From NCBI RefSeq assembly GCF_013409625.1, contig NZ_JACCBF010000001.1, forward strand, positions 5,273,001 to 5,337,000: a DNA stretch of 64,000 nucleotides. Reading direction: 5' to 3'. Of the stretch, positions 15,616 through 25,827 are shown in pieces. A model generated the notes under the pieces. That model was not told the DNA's origin. It worked only from the letters and a program-made list of their open reading frames with translations, and made no database searches. Within the stretch, counting starts at the first letter, position 1. Each line of letters begins with the position of its first letter. The stretch is from Nocardioides kongjuensis (lineage in GTDB: Bacteria > Actinomycetota > Actinomycetes > Propionibacteriales > Nocardioidaceae). The position numbers and the translations under genes were made by a program.

Positions 15616-18341
15616 GCGTGTGGAAGCCCGCCCGGCGGATGGCGCGACGCTCGATCCGCCGCAACCTGGCGCGATCGATCCTGATCGCGCTGCTGATCGG
15701 GCTGCCGGTCGCGGTGGCCACGTTCAGCGACGTGCTCTACCGGTCGAGCGACTCGCCGGTGGCGTACGCCGAGCGGAACCTCGGCAGCGCCGACGCCAAG
15801 CTCGTCGTCACGCCGGCGGAGCGGATCAAGTACTTCGAGCTCGTCTCCGAGTGGAGCGGTGGCTACGACACCGTGGGCGAGCGCGATCCCGCCACGGTCG
15901 ACCTGGACCGCCTGCTGCCGCCCGGCACCCGGACCGAGGTCGCATCGTCCAACGACGGCGGGGCGTTCCTGCTGCTCCGCAAGGGTGACCGGTACGCCGA
16001 GGCGTCGCTCGCCGAGGCCACGATGCCGTCGGCCTTCCAGCCCGATCGCGTGCAGCTGCGTGACGGGAAGTACCCCGGGCCCGGCGAGGTCGCGATCACC
16101 CAGGGGGCCGCGGACAAGCTCCGCGTCGGCCCGGGCGACGTCGTCACCGATGATCTGACCGGCACCCGGATCACGGTCAGCGGCGTCGTCCGCGACGAGC
16201 AGTGCCTGCGCTGCACCGACGTCTACGCCCAGCCGGGGCAGGAGATCGTCCCGAGGCGCCAGGCTGACGGGCCCTACGACACCACCTCGACCTACCTGGT
16301 CGACCTGCCTCCCGGCGTCAGCGCGAACGCACTCGCCCACCGGCTCGCGGAGCACGGGGTCGTGCTCTACCCGCGCGACACCTACGTCCACCGCGACCAG
16401 TACCAGGCCTGGGACGAGCCGGTCACCCTCGACCAGGTGCGCGGAGCCGCGCTCACCACCCTGATCGTGGGCCTGGGCCTGCTCGAGGTGATCCTGCTCG
16501 CCGGCGCGGCCTTCGCGGTCGGTGCCCGCAAGCAGGTCCGCGACATGGGCCTGATCAGCGCCGGGGGTGCCTCGCCGCGCCAGCTGCGCGCGGTGCTGCT
16601 CGTCCAGGGCGCCACGCTCGGCGTGATCGGGACCGTCGGTGGTGTCGCCGTCGGCCTGGTGGTCGCACGGCTCGGCTGGCCGTTGTGGGAGTGGCTGAAC
16701 GGCTCGACGATCCCGGTCTTCCGGCTCGGCCCGGAGGTGCTGATCGCGGTCGTGGTGGGCGTGCTGTCCGGAGTCCTCGCGGCCGTCGTCCCCGCCATCG
16801 GCGCCGCGCGACGTCAGCCTCTGGACGCGCTGTCGGGGAGGTTCCGCATCACCCGGGAGCGATCGCGCCGGGTCGCGCTCGTCGGCGCCCTCGGGATCGG
16901 GACCGGCATCGTCCTGGGCCTGGTCGGGAGCGGCATGATGGCCTCCGACTTCGCGGCGTACGCCGACGCGCTCACCACGGCCCGGCTCACGGGGATCTCG
17001 CTCCAGCCGCCCAGCCCGACCGTTCCGATCGCCCTCGTCCTCGCCGGGGCGGTCCTCGGCGTTGCCGGCCTGGTGCTCGCGATGCCGTCGCTCCTCGGCC
17101 TGCTCGGCAGGTTCGGGGCCCGGCTGCCGCTGCCCGGACGGTTGGCAGTACGCGACGCCGACCGGCACCGGCACCGCACCGGACCGGCGACCAGCGCGAT
17201 CATGCTGGCCGTCGCCGGCTCGGTGGTCGCGGCCTTCGCGATGACCGGGTCGGCACGGGCCGACGAGGCCCTCTGGTTGCCGGACCAGCCGGAGCACACG
17301 ATGCGGGTCTACACGCAGTACGGCACCGACCAGGCCGAGAACGCGGCGATCACCAGCGCCGCGGTCGAGCGGGCGGCAGCGGTCCTCCCCGAGGCCCAGG
17401 TGCTGGCCCCCTCCGAGCTCGGCTACGCCATCCCGGAGTCCCAGCAGGAGCAGGGCCTGGCGCCGATCCAGCCGATCTGGTTCGACGACCACGTCGGCTG
17501 CGACTCCAGTTGCATCACCTACGGAAGCGCCGGCACGGCGGCGATCGCGGACCCGACGCTGGTCCGGCTCACCCTCGGGAGGGACCTGAACGCCGCGGAG
17601 CGGGCGGCCCTCGAGCGGGGTGAGGTGCTCGTCACCTCGCCGTCGATGATCGACGCCGACGGCAACGCCACGGCGAGCCTCTTCTACAAGGACGAGGCCG
17701 GCTCGGAGGCCAGCTCGGAGGAGGACGCCCCGACGCTCGCGCTGCCCGCCGTCGCTGCGCCGCGCACGACCTTCTACACCTCGCTGCCCGGCGTCTTCAT
17801 GAGCGCCGAGACGGCCGCCGCGAACGGACTGGTGACCAATCCCGAAGCCACCCGGCTGATCGCCTACGCCTCCGACGCCACGCCGGCGCAGGTGAAGGCC
17901 GGGCTCCGCGCTGCGCGGGAGGGACACCGGGCGGGCGCCTCGATCGGTGAGCCGTACCACGACGACCACCGCCTCGGCCTGCTCGTCGTCGGCGGCATCG
18001 CCACGCTGGTCACCCTGATCGGCGTCGCCATCGCCGTCGCCCTCTCCGCGGCCGAGGGCCGGCGCGAGCTGGCGACCCTGTCCGCGGTGGGAGCCGATCC
18101 CGCCGTACGACGCCGGCTGGCCGGCGCGCAGGCCCTGGTCATCTCGGGGGTCGGCGCTCTGGTCGGGGTGGTGCTCGGGAGCTTCGTGTCCTACGCCCTG
18201 CGGGCGACGTTCGGCGCGCCGTCCTTCACGGTGCCCTGGGCGAACCTCGCGGGCGTGGGGCTCGGGGTCCCGGTGCTCGCGGCACTGGTCACGGCGGCGT
18301 GCACGCGCTCGCGGGTGCCGATGCTCGAGCGCCGGGCGTGA
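15612..18341 (+). CDS. FtsX/MacB-type ABC transporter permease
   Basis: 909 residues with two FtsX domains. A first membrane helix (about residues 17-36) is followed by a large outer domain, three helices (about 280-400) ending at AARRQPLDALSG, a central pair of helices, a second outer domain with a small Cys pair (GCDSSCITYG) and three C-terminal helices. This layout is that of exporters or mechanotransmitters for antimicrobial peptides, lipoproteins or drugs. It works with the ATPase encoded upstream; the PadR control points to drug or metabolite efflux. Confidence 0.9.
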   Translation: MSVWKPARRMARRSIRRNLARSILIALLIGLPVAVATFSDVLYRSSDSPVAYAERNLGSADAKLVVTPAERIKYFELVSEWSGGYDTVGERDPATVDLDRLLPPGTRTEVASSNDGGAFLLLRKGDRYAEASLAEATMPSAFQPDRVQLRDGKYPGPGEVAITQGAADKLRVGPGDVVTDDLTGTRITVSGVVRDEQCLRCTDVYAQPGQEIVPRRQADGPYDTTSTYLVDLPPGVSANALAHRLAEHGVVLYPRDTYVHRDQYQAWDEPVTLDQVRGAALTTLIVGLGLLEVILLAGAAFAVGARKQVRDMGLISAGGASPRQLRAVLLVQGATLGVIGTVGGVAVGLVVARLGWPLWEWLNGSTIPVFRLGPEVLIAVVVGVLSGVLAAVVPAIGAARRQPLDALSGRFRITRERSRRVALVGALGIGTGIVLGLVGSGMMASDFAAYADALTTARLTGISLQPPSPTVPIALVLAGAVLGVAGLVLAMPSLLGLLGRFGARLPLPGRLAVRDADRHRHRTGPATSAIMLAVAGSVVAAFAMTGSARADEALWLPDQPEHTMRVYTQYGTDQAENAAITSAAVERAAAVLPEAQVLAPSELGYAIPESQQEQGLAPIQPIWFDDHVGCDSSCITYGSAGTAAIADPTLVRLTLGRDLNAAERAALERGEVLVTSPSMIDADGNATASLFYKDEAGSEASSEEDAPTLALPAVAAPRTTFYTSLPGVFMSAETAAANGLVTNPEATRLIAYASDATPAQVKAGLRAAREGHRAGASIGEPYHDDHRLGLLVVGGIATLVTLIGVAIAVALSAAEGRRELATLSAVGADPAVRRRLAGAQALVISGVGALVGVVLGSFVSYALRATFGAPSFTVPWANLAGVGLGVPVLAALVTAACTRSRVPMLERRA

Positions 18342-18394
18342 TTCGGGGTTAATCGGTTCGCAGCCGGCGGCCTCTTCGCGGACAATCGACCCTC

Positions 18395-20095
18395 GTGGGT
18401 CATGTGGAGGTCGCCGGCGTCCGGTACGAGCTGCCCGACGGGCGGGTGCTGCTCGACGACGTGTCGTTCCGGGTCGGTGAGGGCGCCAAGGTCGCGCTGG
18501 TCGGCGCCAACGGCGCCGGGAAGACCACGCTGTTCCGGATCATCACCGGCGACCTGCAGCCCCACGCCGGCGCGGTGACCCGCTCCGGCGGGCTCGGGGT
18601 GATGCGGCAGATGGTGGACCGCGGCCTGGGCGAGGAGCCGACGATCGCCGACCTGCTGCTCGGTCTCGCGCCCGAGCGGGTCCGGCGCGCCGCCGCCGAG
18701 GTCGACCGCTGCGAGCTGGCGCTGATGGACACCGACGACGAGGCCACGCAGCTGGCCTACGCGCACGCCCTGGCGGAGTACGCCGACGCGGGCGGGTACG
18801 ACGTCGAGGTGGTCTGGGACGTGTGCACGGTCAAGGCGCTGGCGCTGCCCTACGACCGGGCGAAGTACCGCGAGCTGCGCACGCTCAGCGGCGGCGAGCA
18901 GAAGCGTCTCGTGCTCGAGTACCTCCTCGCCGGACCGGAGGAGGTGCTGCTGCTCGACGAGCCCGACAACTTCCTCGACGTACCCGGCAAGATCTGGCTC
19001 GAGCAGCGCATCGCCGCCTCCGACAAGACGATCCTGTTCATCAGCCACGACCGCGAGCTGCTGGCCAACGCCGCCACCCACGTCGTCACCGTCGAGCTCG
19101 GCGCGGGCGGCGGGGGCAACAGCGTCTGGACGCACCCGGGCGGCTTCGCGTCGTACCACGAGGCGCGCAAGGACCGCTTCGCCCGCTTCGCCGAGCTGCG
19201 TCGTCGCTGGGACGAGGAGCACGCCAAGATCAAGGCCCTGGTGCTGCGGCTGAAGATCAAGGCCGAGTACAACGACGGCATGTCCTCGCAGTACCGGGCG
19301 GCGCAGACCCGGCTGCGCAAGTTCGAGGAGGCCGGCCCGCCGACCGAGCAGCCGCGCGAGCAGCAGGTGACGATGCGGCTGTCGGGAGCGCGCACGGGCA
19401 AGCGCGCGGTCGTCTGCGAGGAGCTCGAGCTCACCGGGCTGATGAAGCCGTTCGACCTCGAGGTCTGGTACGGCGACCGGCTGGCTGTGCTGGGCTCCAA
19501 CGGCTCCGGCAAGTCCCACTTCCTGCGGCTGCTCGCCGCGGGCGGCACTGATCCCGACGTCGAGCACCGGCCCGTGGGCGACGTGCCGATCGCACCGGTC
19601 GCGCACACGGGCCGGGCCCGGCTGGGTGCGCGGGTGCGGCCCGGCTGGTTCGTGCAGACCCACGAGCACCCCGAGCTGGTCGGACGGACCCTGGTCGAGA
19701 TCCTGCACCGTGGCGACGGCGTTCCCAACGGTCGGCAGGGGATGGGCCGTGAGCAGGCGAGTCGGGTGCTCGACCGCTACGAGCTCGCGGCCAGCGCCGA
19801 GCAGCCCTTCGAGTCGCTGTCGGGCGGGCAGCAGGCCCGCTTCCAGATCCTGCTGCTCGAGCTGTCCGGCGCGACGCTGCTGCTGCTCGACGAGCCGACC
19901 GACAACCTCGACGTGCAGTCCGCCGAGGCGCTCGAGGAGGGGCTGGCTGCCTTCGACGGCACCGTCGTCGCGGTCACCCACGACCGGTGGTTCGCCCGCG
20001 GGTTCGACCGGTTCTGCGTCTTCGGCGCCGACGGCACGGTCTACGAGTCCGACGGCCCGGTCTGGGACGAGGGACGGGTGGCGCGGGCCCGGTGA
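18395..20095 (+). CDS. ABC-F family ATPase with unusual Walker motifs
   Basis: 566 residues, two ATPase domains without membrane segments. Domain 1: Walker A GANGAGKTT, signature LSGGEQKR, Walker B LLLDEPDNFLD. Domain 2: Walker A GSNGSGKSH, signature LSGGQQAR, Walker B LLLDEPTDNLD. A charged linker (EEHAKIKALVLRLKIKAEY) joins them. ABC-F proteins act on the ribosome exit site or protect against antibiotics. The DEPDNFLD and DEPTDNLD motifs differ from the usual DEPTNHLD. GACAAT lies 8 nt before GTG 18395. The next gene overlaps by 4 bp. Confidence 0.88.
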   Translation: MGHVEVAGVRYELPDGRVLLDDVSFRVGEGAKVALVGANGAGKTTLFRIITGDLQPHAGAVTRSGGLGVMRQMVDRGLGEEPTIADLLLGLAPERVRRAAAEVDRCELALMDTDDEATQLAYAHALAEYADAGGYDVEVVWDVCTVKALALPYDRAKYRELRTLSGGEQKRLVLEYLLAGPEEVLLLDEPDNFLDVPGKIWLEQRIAASDKTILFISHDRELLANAATHVVTVELGAGGGGNSVWTHPGGFASYHEARKDRFARFAELRRRWDEEHAKIKALVLRLKIKAEYNDGMSSQYRAAQTRLRKFEEAGPPTEQPREQQVTMRLSGARTGKRAVVCEELELTGLMKPFDLEVWYGDRLAVLGSNGSGKSHFLRLLAAGGTDPDVEHRPVGDVPIAPVAHTGRARLGARVRPGWFVQTHEHPELVGRTLVEILHRGDGVPNGRQGMGREQASRVLDRYELAASAEQPFESLSGGQQARFQILLLELSGATLLLLDEPTDNLDVQSAEALEEGLAAFDGTVVAVTHDRWFARGFDRFCVFGADGTVYESDGPVWDEGRVARAR

Positions 20096-21129
20096 GCGAC
20101 CTGCAGATCACCCAGATCGGTCCCGACGACGAGCCCGGGCTCGCCGCCTGGTCCGCCGTGGTGGCCGCCTCGGAGCGTCACGAGCTCGGAGTGCACGCCA
20201 CGACGGCCACTGCGCAGGAGCAGGCCGTGCTGGTGCGCGACGCCGGCCGGCAGCGGCGGGTGGTGCTCCTGGCGGGGCGCGTCGGCGGGGAGACCGTCGC
20301 TGCCGGCTGGCTGTCGCTGCGCCTGCTCGACAACCTCGACGGCGCCGAGATCGACGTCCACGTCCGTCCCGACGTGCGACGGCGCGGACACGGTTCGCGC
20401 ATGCTGCGCCGGGTCGAGTCGGTGGCCGCCGCGGCCGGCCGGTCGCGCTTCGACACGCGCGCGCAGTGGCTCGAGGGAGGTCCCGCCGACGGGGCGGGGA
20501 TGCCCGGGATGGAGTTCGCTCGGGTCCACGGCTACCGCTTCGGCATCGGCGAGGTGCAGCGTGAGTTGCCGCTGCCCGTTGCGGCCGACCACCTCGCGCG
20601 GCTCGCCGCCGCGGCCGCACCGCACCACGCGGCGTACCGGATCCGGACCTGGTCCGGCCCGGTGCCCGAGGACCTGGTGGCCGGTTGGCTGGCCGTGTCG
20701 ACCACCCTGATGACCGAGGCGCCTGCGGGCACGGTCGAGCGCGAGGACCTCACCGCGGACGTCGCGGCGCACCGGGAGGCGGAGGCTGCGCAGGCACGCC
20801 AGCGGCGCACCCCCTGGCACGCCGTCGCCCTCGACCCGTCCGGCGAGGTGGTCGCGCAGTCGATGCTGATGGTCCCCGAGCACGACCCGGTCTTCGTCCA
20901 CCAGTGGGGCACGCTCGTGCGTCGCGACCATCGGGGCCACCGGCTCGGGCTGGCCCTGAAGGTCGCCAACCTGCGTGCCCTGCAGCACGATCTCGACACC
21001 GAGGGCCGTCGGGTGGTCACCTGGAACGCCGAGGACAACGGTCCGATGATCGACATCAACGAGCGGCTCGGCTTCGTGGCGACTGCCCGGTCGGCTGACC
21101 TGCAGAAGATCGTCGCCCCGCCCCGTTAA
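20092..21129 (+). CDS. GNAT-family N-acetyltransferase, tandem domains
   Basis: 345 residues, about twice one GNAT domain. The first half has VHVRPDVRRRGHGSRML, the acetyl-CoA loop; the second has WGTLVRRDHRGHRLGLALK and WNAEDNGPMIDINERLGF. Two-domain proteins of this kind occur widely in actinobacteria and include antibiotic-modifying and mycothiol-related enzymes; the substrate here is unknown. It overlaps the ABC-F stop by 4 bp (GTGA), so both may be expressed together. Confidence 0.85.
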   Translation: MSDLQITQIGPDDEPGLAAWSAVVAASERHELGVHATTATAQEQAVLVRDAGRQRRVVLLAGRVGGETVAAGWLSLRLLDNLDGAEIDVHVRPDVRRRGHGSRMLRRVESVAAAAGRSRFDTRAQWLEGGPADGAGMPGMEFARVHGYRFGIGEVQRELPLPVAADHLARLAAAAAPHHAAYRIRTWSGPVPEDLVAGWLAVSTTLMTEAPAGTVEREDLTADVAAHREAEAAQARQRRTPWHAVALDPSGEVVAQSMLMVPEHDPVFVHQWGTLVRRDHRGHRLGLALKVANLRALQHDLDTEGRRVVTWNAEDNGPMIDINERLGFVATARSADLQKIVAPPR

Positions 21130-21198
21130 TCCCTTGGTTCCCGGGCGACGGGATGCAACGGTGGGGGAGTCACCCTCAGTTGCTGCGGAAGGACGACC

Positions 21199-21381
21199 AT
21201 GACTGCCAACGGCGCGAACGACGATCTCAAGGCGAAGATGCGCGAGGCCCTCGACCGCAAGAACCACAAGGAGCAGGGCGTCCACGCGGACGGGCCCACC
21301 AAGGAGAAGGCCCACGGCTCCGAGGTGGTCGGCGGTGCGCCCAAGATGCACCGCCGCAAGGCTGGGGGCGGCGGCTCCTAG
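21199..21381 (+). CDS. DUF5302 small protein
   Basis: 60 residues, highly charged: DDLKAKMREALDRKNHKEQG, then HGSEVVGGAPKMHRRKAGGG. This is the pattern of DUF5302, a short actinobacterial protein of unknown role. A Shine-Dalgarno GGAAGGA lies 7 nt before the ATG. Its stop lies 9 bp from the convergent htrA stop. Confidence 0.8.
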   Translation: MTANGANDDLKAKMREALDRKNHKEQGVHADGPTKEKAHGSEVVGGAPKMHRRKAGGGGS

Positions 21382-21390
21382 GCCCAGGTC

Positions 21391-22578
<1,188 letters not shown>

Positions 22579-22893
22579 GCCTCCACTGTGCGAGCGGTCC
22601 CTGTGAGCGCCCTGAGTGCGCGTTGAGGACTTCTGATGAGTGGTGCCCGGCGGCGCGGCCCGGTCGGGCTGTAACACGTTGATCACTGCACTTCCCCGCG
22701 CCAGTCAGCAGATCTGGGCCATGTGACGGGCGTTTTCTGCTGGGAACGGGCGACCAGTGGCGCGAACCACGTGTTACATCACCCGCCACACGAGCCCCGC
22801 GCCAGGACACCGGGCCTCCCCAGAGGGCCTCGGCCTCGAGGTGGTCCACAGGCCGGCCGGACCGTACGGACGCCGGGGCTTCGGGGGCGGATC
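22579..22893. other. gene-free stretch between htrA and the AbiEi-like gene
   Basis: 315 bp of divergent upstream region. It holds the inverted-repeat element at 22670-22778 and must hold both promoters, but I see no clear -10/-35 pair for either gene. No small gene with a good start and coding pattern was found. Confidence 0.6.
22670..22778. repeat. 109-bp inverted-repeat element, copy A
   Basis: It begins TGTAACACG (22670-22678) and ends with the exact complement CGTGTTACA (22770-22778). An inner pair CAGCAGA (22706-22712) / TCTGCTG (22736-22742) also matches. Copies B (23972-24080), C (52596-52705) and D (52741-52850) share the ends and the length. It looks like a MITE or a structured intergenic repeat. 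Confidence 0.8.
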
Positions 22894-23955
22894 GTGTCCG
22901 GGGTGAACGCTCGGGTCGTAGCACTGATGGGTGCGCAGTGGGGACTGGTCACCAGGCGGCAGGCGATGCGAGCCGGCATGGCCGGGCACCGGATCGACAG
23001 CCTGGTTCGCTCAGGAACGTGGGTCGCGGTGCGACGCGGGGTGTACGCCGAAGCGGCGTACGTCGCTGCGCTGACGACGCACGTGCAGCGGCGAGTGCTG
23101 GCCGACCGCGCGGTGAGCCTGCGGATCCACGGCCCCCATGCGATGTCCCATCACTCCTCGGCCCACCTCCAGCAGCTGGACGTGCTCCGCGAGCAGGAGC
23201 CGCGCACACACATCGGCCGGCCCGGCGTCGCGGGTTCGCACGTGCGCGACGCGGTGCAGTACCACCTGGCGCCGTATGCGTCCGATCAGGTCGTGCACGT
23301 CGACGGCGTGCCGGCGCTCGATGGGGCGCGGACGAGCCTCGACATCGCTCGCGAGCACGGCTACCTGCACGGTCTGGTCGCCGCGGACTCGGCCCTCCGG
23401 TCGGGTGCGACGCGCGCCGACCTCGAACGAGCGGCGAGTGCGATGACACGGTGGCCGCACGTGAGCGTGGTGAACGATGTCGTCGCTTCCGCATCGCACC
23501 TGACCGACTCGATCGCGGAGTCTCTCGGCCGGGACTTCGTCACCGAGCTCGGGTACGGCGTGCCACAGCCGCAGTTCGGCCTCACCGCCGACGGTCGGAC
23601 CGCGTGGTGCGACCTGCGCCTGGGAAGGCACTTCTTCGAGGTCGACAGCAGGCTGAAGCTGCGCCTCGTGAGCGCAGGCGGCTTCTCCGTGAAGGACCCC
23701 GAGGAGACGCTGTGGGAGGAGAAGCTGCGCCAGGACTTCGTCACCGGATTCAAGACCGGCATGTCACGGCTGACCTGGAATGACTTCTTCGGTCGGCAGC
23801 GCCGGATGGCGCTCGAGCGCTGTCGGCGCGAGTACCTCGACACCTGTTCCCGCTTCGGCATCGACGCCTCCGACCTCGCGCCGTTCCGTCCACGGCACCC
23901 CAAGCCGCGGCTCGTCGTACGACGTGGACCGGTGCTGCCGCCGTGGTCGCCGTGA
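22894..23955 (+). CDS. AbiEi-like protein: winged-helix N-terminus, nuclease-like C-terminus
   Basis: 353 residues. The N-terminus GLVTRRQAMRAGMAGHRIDS, then LVRSGTWVAVRRGVYAEA, matches the AbiEi antitoxin DNA-binding domain of type IV systems. The C-terminal part has WCDLRLGRHFFEVDSRLK, reminiscent of DUF559/Vsr-type endonucleases, with weak support. No AbiEii toxin gene is adjacent, so this is a stand-alone protein of unknown role. GTG 22894 follows a GGGGGCGG ribosome site; GTG 22903 and ATG 22927 are alternatives. The gene is bracketed by repeat copies A and B. Confidence 0.75.
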   Translation: MSGVNARVVALMGAQWGLVTRRQAMRAGMAGHRIDSLVRSGTWVAVRRGVYAEAAYVAALTTHVQRRVLADRAVSLRIHGPHAMSHHSSAHLQQLDVLREQEPRTHIGRPGVAGSHVRDAVQYHLAPYASDQVVHVDGVPALDGARTSLDIAREHGYLHGLVAADSALRSGATRADLERAASAMTRWPHVSVVNDVVASASHLTDSIAESLGRDFVTELGYGVPQPQFGLTADGRTAWCDLRLGRHFFEVDSRLKLRLVSAGGFSVKDPEETLWEEKLRQDFVTGFKTGMSRLTWNDFFGRQRRMALERCRREYLDTCSRFGIDASDLAPFRPRHPKPRLVVRRGPVLPPWSP

Positions 23956-23971
23956 CGGCCGGGGCGCGGGC

Positions 23972-24080
23972 TGTAACACGTGGTTCGCTGCTCTGCTCGG
24001 CGCTTGTCCGCAGGGATGGGCCGGAAAGTGGGCGGATCCTGCTGAGAACCGCCGACCAGTGAGGCGGACCACGTGTTACA
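23972..24080. repeat. 109-bp inverted-repeat element, copy B
   Basis: Ends TGTAACACG (23972-23980) and CGTGTTACA (24072-24080). The pairing extends outward into GCGGGC / GCCCGC and inward into TGGT / ACCA, about 20 bp in all. It shares its distal half (GAGAAC.GCCGACCAGTG) with copy A. It lies between the stops of the AbiEi-like gene and the convergent acyl-CoA synthetase gene and could serve as their terminator. Confidence 0.85.
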
Positions 24081-24106
24081 GCCCGCCTGGCCGGGCCGCG
24101 CCGCCC

Positions 24107-25735
24107 TCAGACCTGGCGGGCCTGGTCCTCCCAGTACGGCTTGCGCAGCTCCCGCTTGAGGATCTTTCCGGTGGGGTTGCGGGGGAGCGCGGTGATGATG
24201 TCGACGGACTTCGGCGCCTTGTAGTGCGCGAGCCGCTCGCGGGTCCACTCGATCAGCTCGGTCTCGGTGGCGTCCGAGCCCTCCTTGAGCGCCACGACGG
24301 CCTTGACCGACTCGCCCCACGTCGCATCGGGTACGCCGATCACCGCGACCTCGAGGACACCCGGGTGCTCGGAGAGGACCCGCTCGACCTCGGGGGAGTA
24401 CACGTTCTCGCCGCCCGTGATGATCATGTCCTTGAGCCGGTCGGAGACGAAGACGTAGCCGCCCTCGTCGACGTGGCCCATGTCGCCGGTGCGGAACCAG
24501 CCCTCGGCGGTGATCACCTCGGCGGTGGCCTCGGGCTTGTTGAGGAAGCCCTTCATCAGCTGCGGGGTCTTCAGCCAGATCTCACCGTGCTCACCCACGC
24601 CGACGTCCGTCAACGACGCCGGGTCGACGATGCGGACCTCGCACTCCGGCAGCGGCTTGCCGGCCGAGACCAGCCGCTCGGGGTGGCCGGACGACTCGGC
24701 GGTGCGGTGGTCCTCGGGCATCAGGTGGGTGGCGACGCCGGCGACCTCGGTCAGGCCGTAGACCTGGATGAAGTCGGTGTCGGGCCAGGCCTGCATCGCG
24801 GCGCGCAGCAGCGGCGGCGGCATCGGCGCGGCGCCGTACGTGTAGGTCTTGAGCAGCCCGAAGAGCTTGACCGCGTCGGGGCCGGCCTGCAGCACCTGGG
24901 CGAGGACGGCCGGCACCAGGAAGGTGCGGTTGGCGCCGGCCATGATCGCGCCGGCCAGCGAGGCCGCGTCGGGCTCGCGGGTCATCACGCTGGGGATGCC
25001 GTCGTGGATGCCGAACAGGACGTAGGACGACCCGCCGACGTGGAAGAGCGGCATCGCCACCATCGACTTGTCGCCGGGCTCGAACCCCCAGCCGTCGTGT
25101 CCGTTGATCGTGTGCCGGACCATGTTGCGGTGCGTGAGCATCACGCCCTTGGGCCGCCCGGTCGTGCCGGAGGAGTACATGACCAGGCACACGTCGTCCT
25201 CGAGCACGTCGGGCCCGTCGTCGCACGGCGTGGACGAGGCGAGGAACTGCTCGTACTCGTCGTCCTCGCCGCCCTCGGGGGTGACCTCGATGATCTTCTG
25301 CACGTTGGGCAGCCGGTCGCGGATCGCCGCGATCGTCGGCATCAGCTCGCGGCCGACGAAGAGCACCTTCGCGCCGGAGTCGTTGACGGCGTAGTCGATC
25401 TCGTCGCCGGCCGAGCGCCAGTTGATGATCGCGTTGGCCGCGCCGATCGATCCCGCGGCGAGGCTGATCTCCACGCAGGCCGGGTGGTTCTTGTCGAGGA
25501 AGGACACGACGTCGCCGCGCGCGATGCCGAGGTCGCGCAGTCCGCCGGCCGCGCGGTGCACGCGGTCGTGCCACTCCTTCCAGGTCCAGGTGCGGCCGAG
25601 GTAGGTCATCGCCTCGGCGTCCGGCGTGGCCTCGGCCCAGTAGTTGAGCCGGTCCTCGACGTAGGTCGGCTCGGGCGGCGTTGCGGGCGGCCAGGCCTTG
25701 GTCGGTGCGGTGGTGGACTCCGTCGTCGCGCTCAC
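24107..25735 (-). CDS. fatty-acid--CoA ligase / acyl-CoA synthetase (AMP-forming)
   Basis: 542 residues of the ANL superfamily. The AMP-binding core is YSSGTTGRPKGVMLTHRN; YGLTEVAGVATHL, GWFRTGDMGHVDEGGYVFV and SDRLKDMIITGGENVYSPEV follow, and the catalytic Lys is in NPTGKILKREL. It activates a carboxylic acid, probably a fatty acid, as the CoA thioester. GTG 25735 is preceded by CACAAT 7 nt upstream. A Rex-like palindrome lies between its -35 and -10. It is divergent from the Pls-type synthetase. Confidence 0.92.
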   Translation of the reverse strand: MSATTESTTAPTKAWPPATPPEPTYVEDRLNYWAEATPDAEAMTYLGRTWTWKEWHDRVHRAAGGLRDLGIARGDVVSFLDKNHPACVEISLAAGSIGAANAIINWRSAGDEIDYAVNDSGAKVLFVGRELMPTIAAIRDRLPNVQKIIEVTPEGGEDDEYEQFLASSTPCDDGPDVLEDDVCLVMYSSGTTGRPKGVMLTHRNMVRHTINGHDGWGFEPGDKSMVAMPLFHVGGSSYVLFGIHDGIPSVMTREPDAASLAGAIMAGANRTFLVPAVLAQVLQAGPDAVKLFGLLKTYTYGAAPMPPPLLRAAMQAWPDTDFIQVYGLTEVAGVATHLMPEDHRTAESSGHPERLVSAGKPLPECEVRIVDPASLTDVGVGEHGEIWLKTPQLMKGFLNKPEATAEVITAEGWFRTGDMGHVDEGGYVFVSDRLKDMIITGGENVYSPEVERVLSEHPGVLEVAVIGVPDATWGESVKAVVALKEGSDATETELIEWTRERLAHYKAPKSVDIITALPRNPTGKILKRELRKPYWEDQARQV

Positions 25736-25742
25736 CTCGCAG

Positions 25743-25771
25743 ATTGTGTCCCAGGTCACAAACCGGCACAA
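25743..25771 (-). promoter_or_regulatory. acyl-CoA synthetase promoter with a Rex-like palindrome
   Basis: On the minus strand TTGTGC (25766-25771), a 17-bp spacer, CACAAT (25743-25748) and 7 nt to the GTG. In the spacer and -10 lies TTGTGTCC-CA-GGTCACAA (25744-25761), which differs by one base from the Rex pattern TTGTGA-N6-TCACAA. A repressor bound here would block the promoter. Confidence 0.45.
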
Positions 25772-25827
25772 CCAGCCGCGCCCCGACACGCCATCCTCCG
25801 TTCACCTGCATCGACGAGGATCGAGAG

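Noticed and set aside
15162..17969. Open frame of 935 codons opposite the FtsX permease
   Set aside because: Antisense shadow with Arg/Asp/Gly-rich composition; the permease is clearly coded on the plus strand.
22894..24106. Complete AbiE toxin-antitoxin pair
   Set aside because: No nucleotidyltransferase (AbiEii) gene lies on either side; the next gene is a convergent acyl-CoA synthetase.
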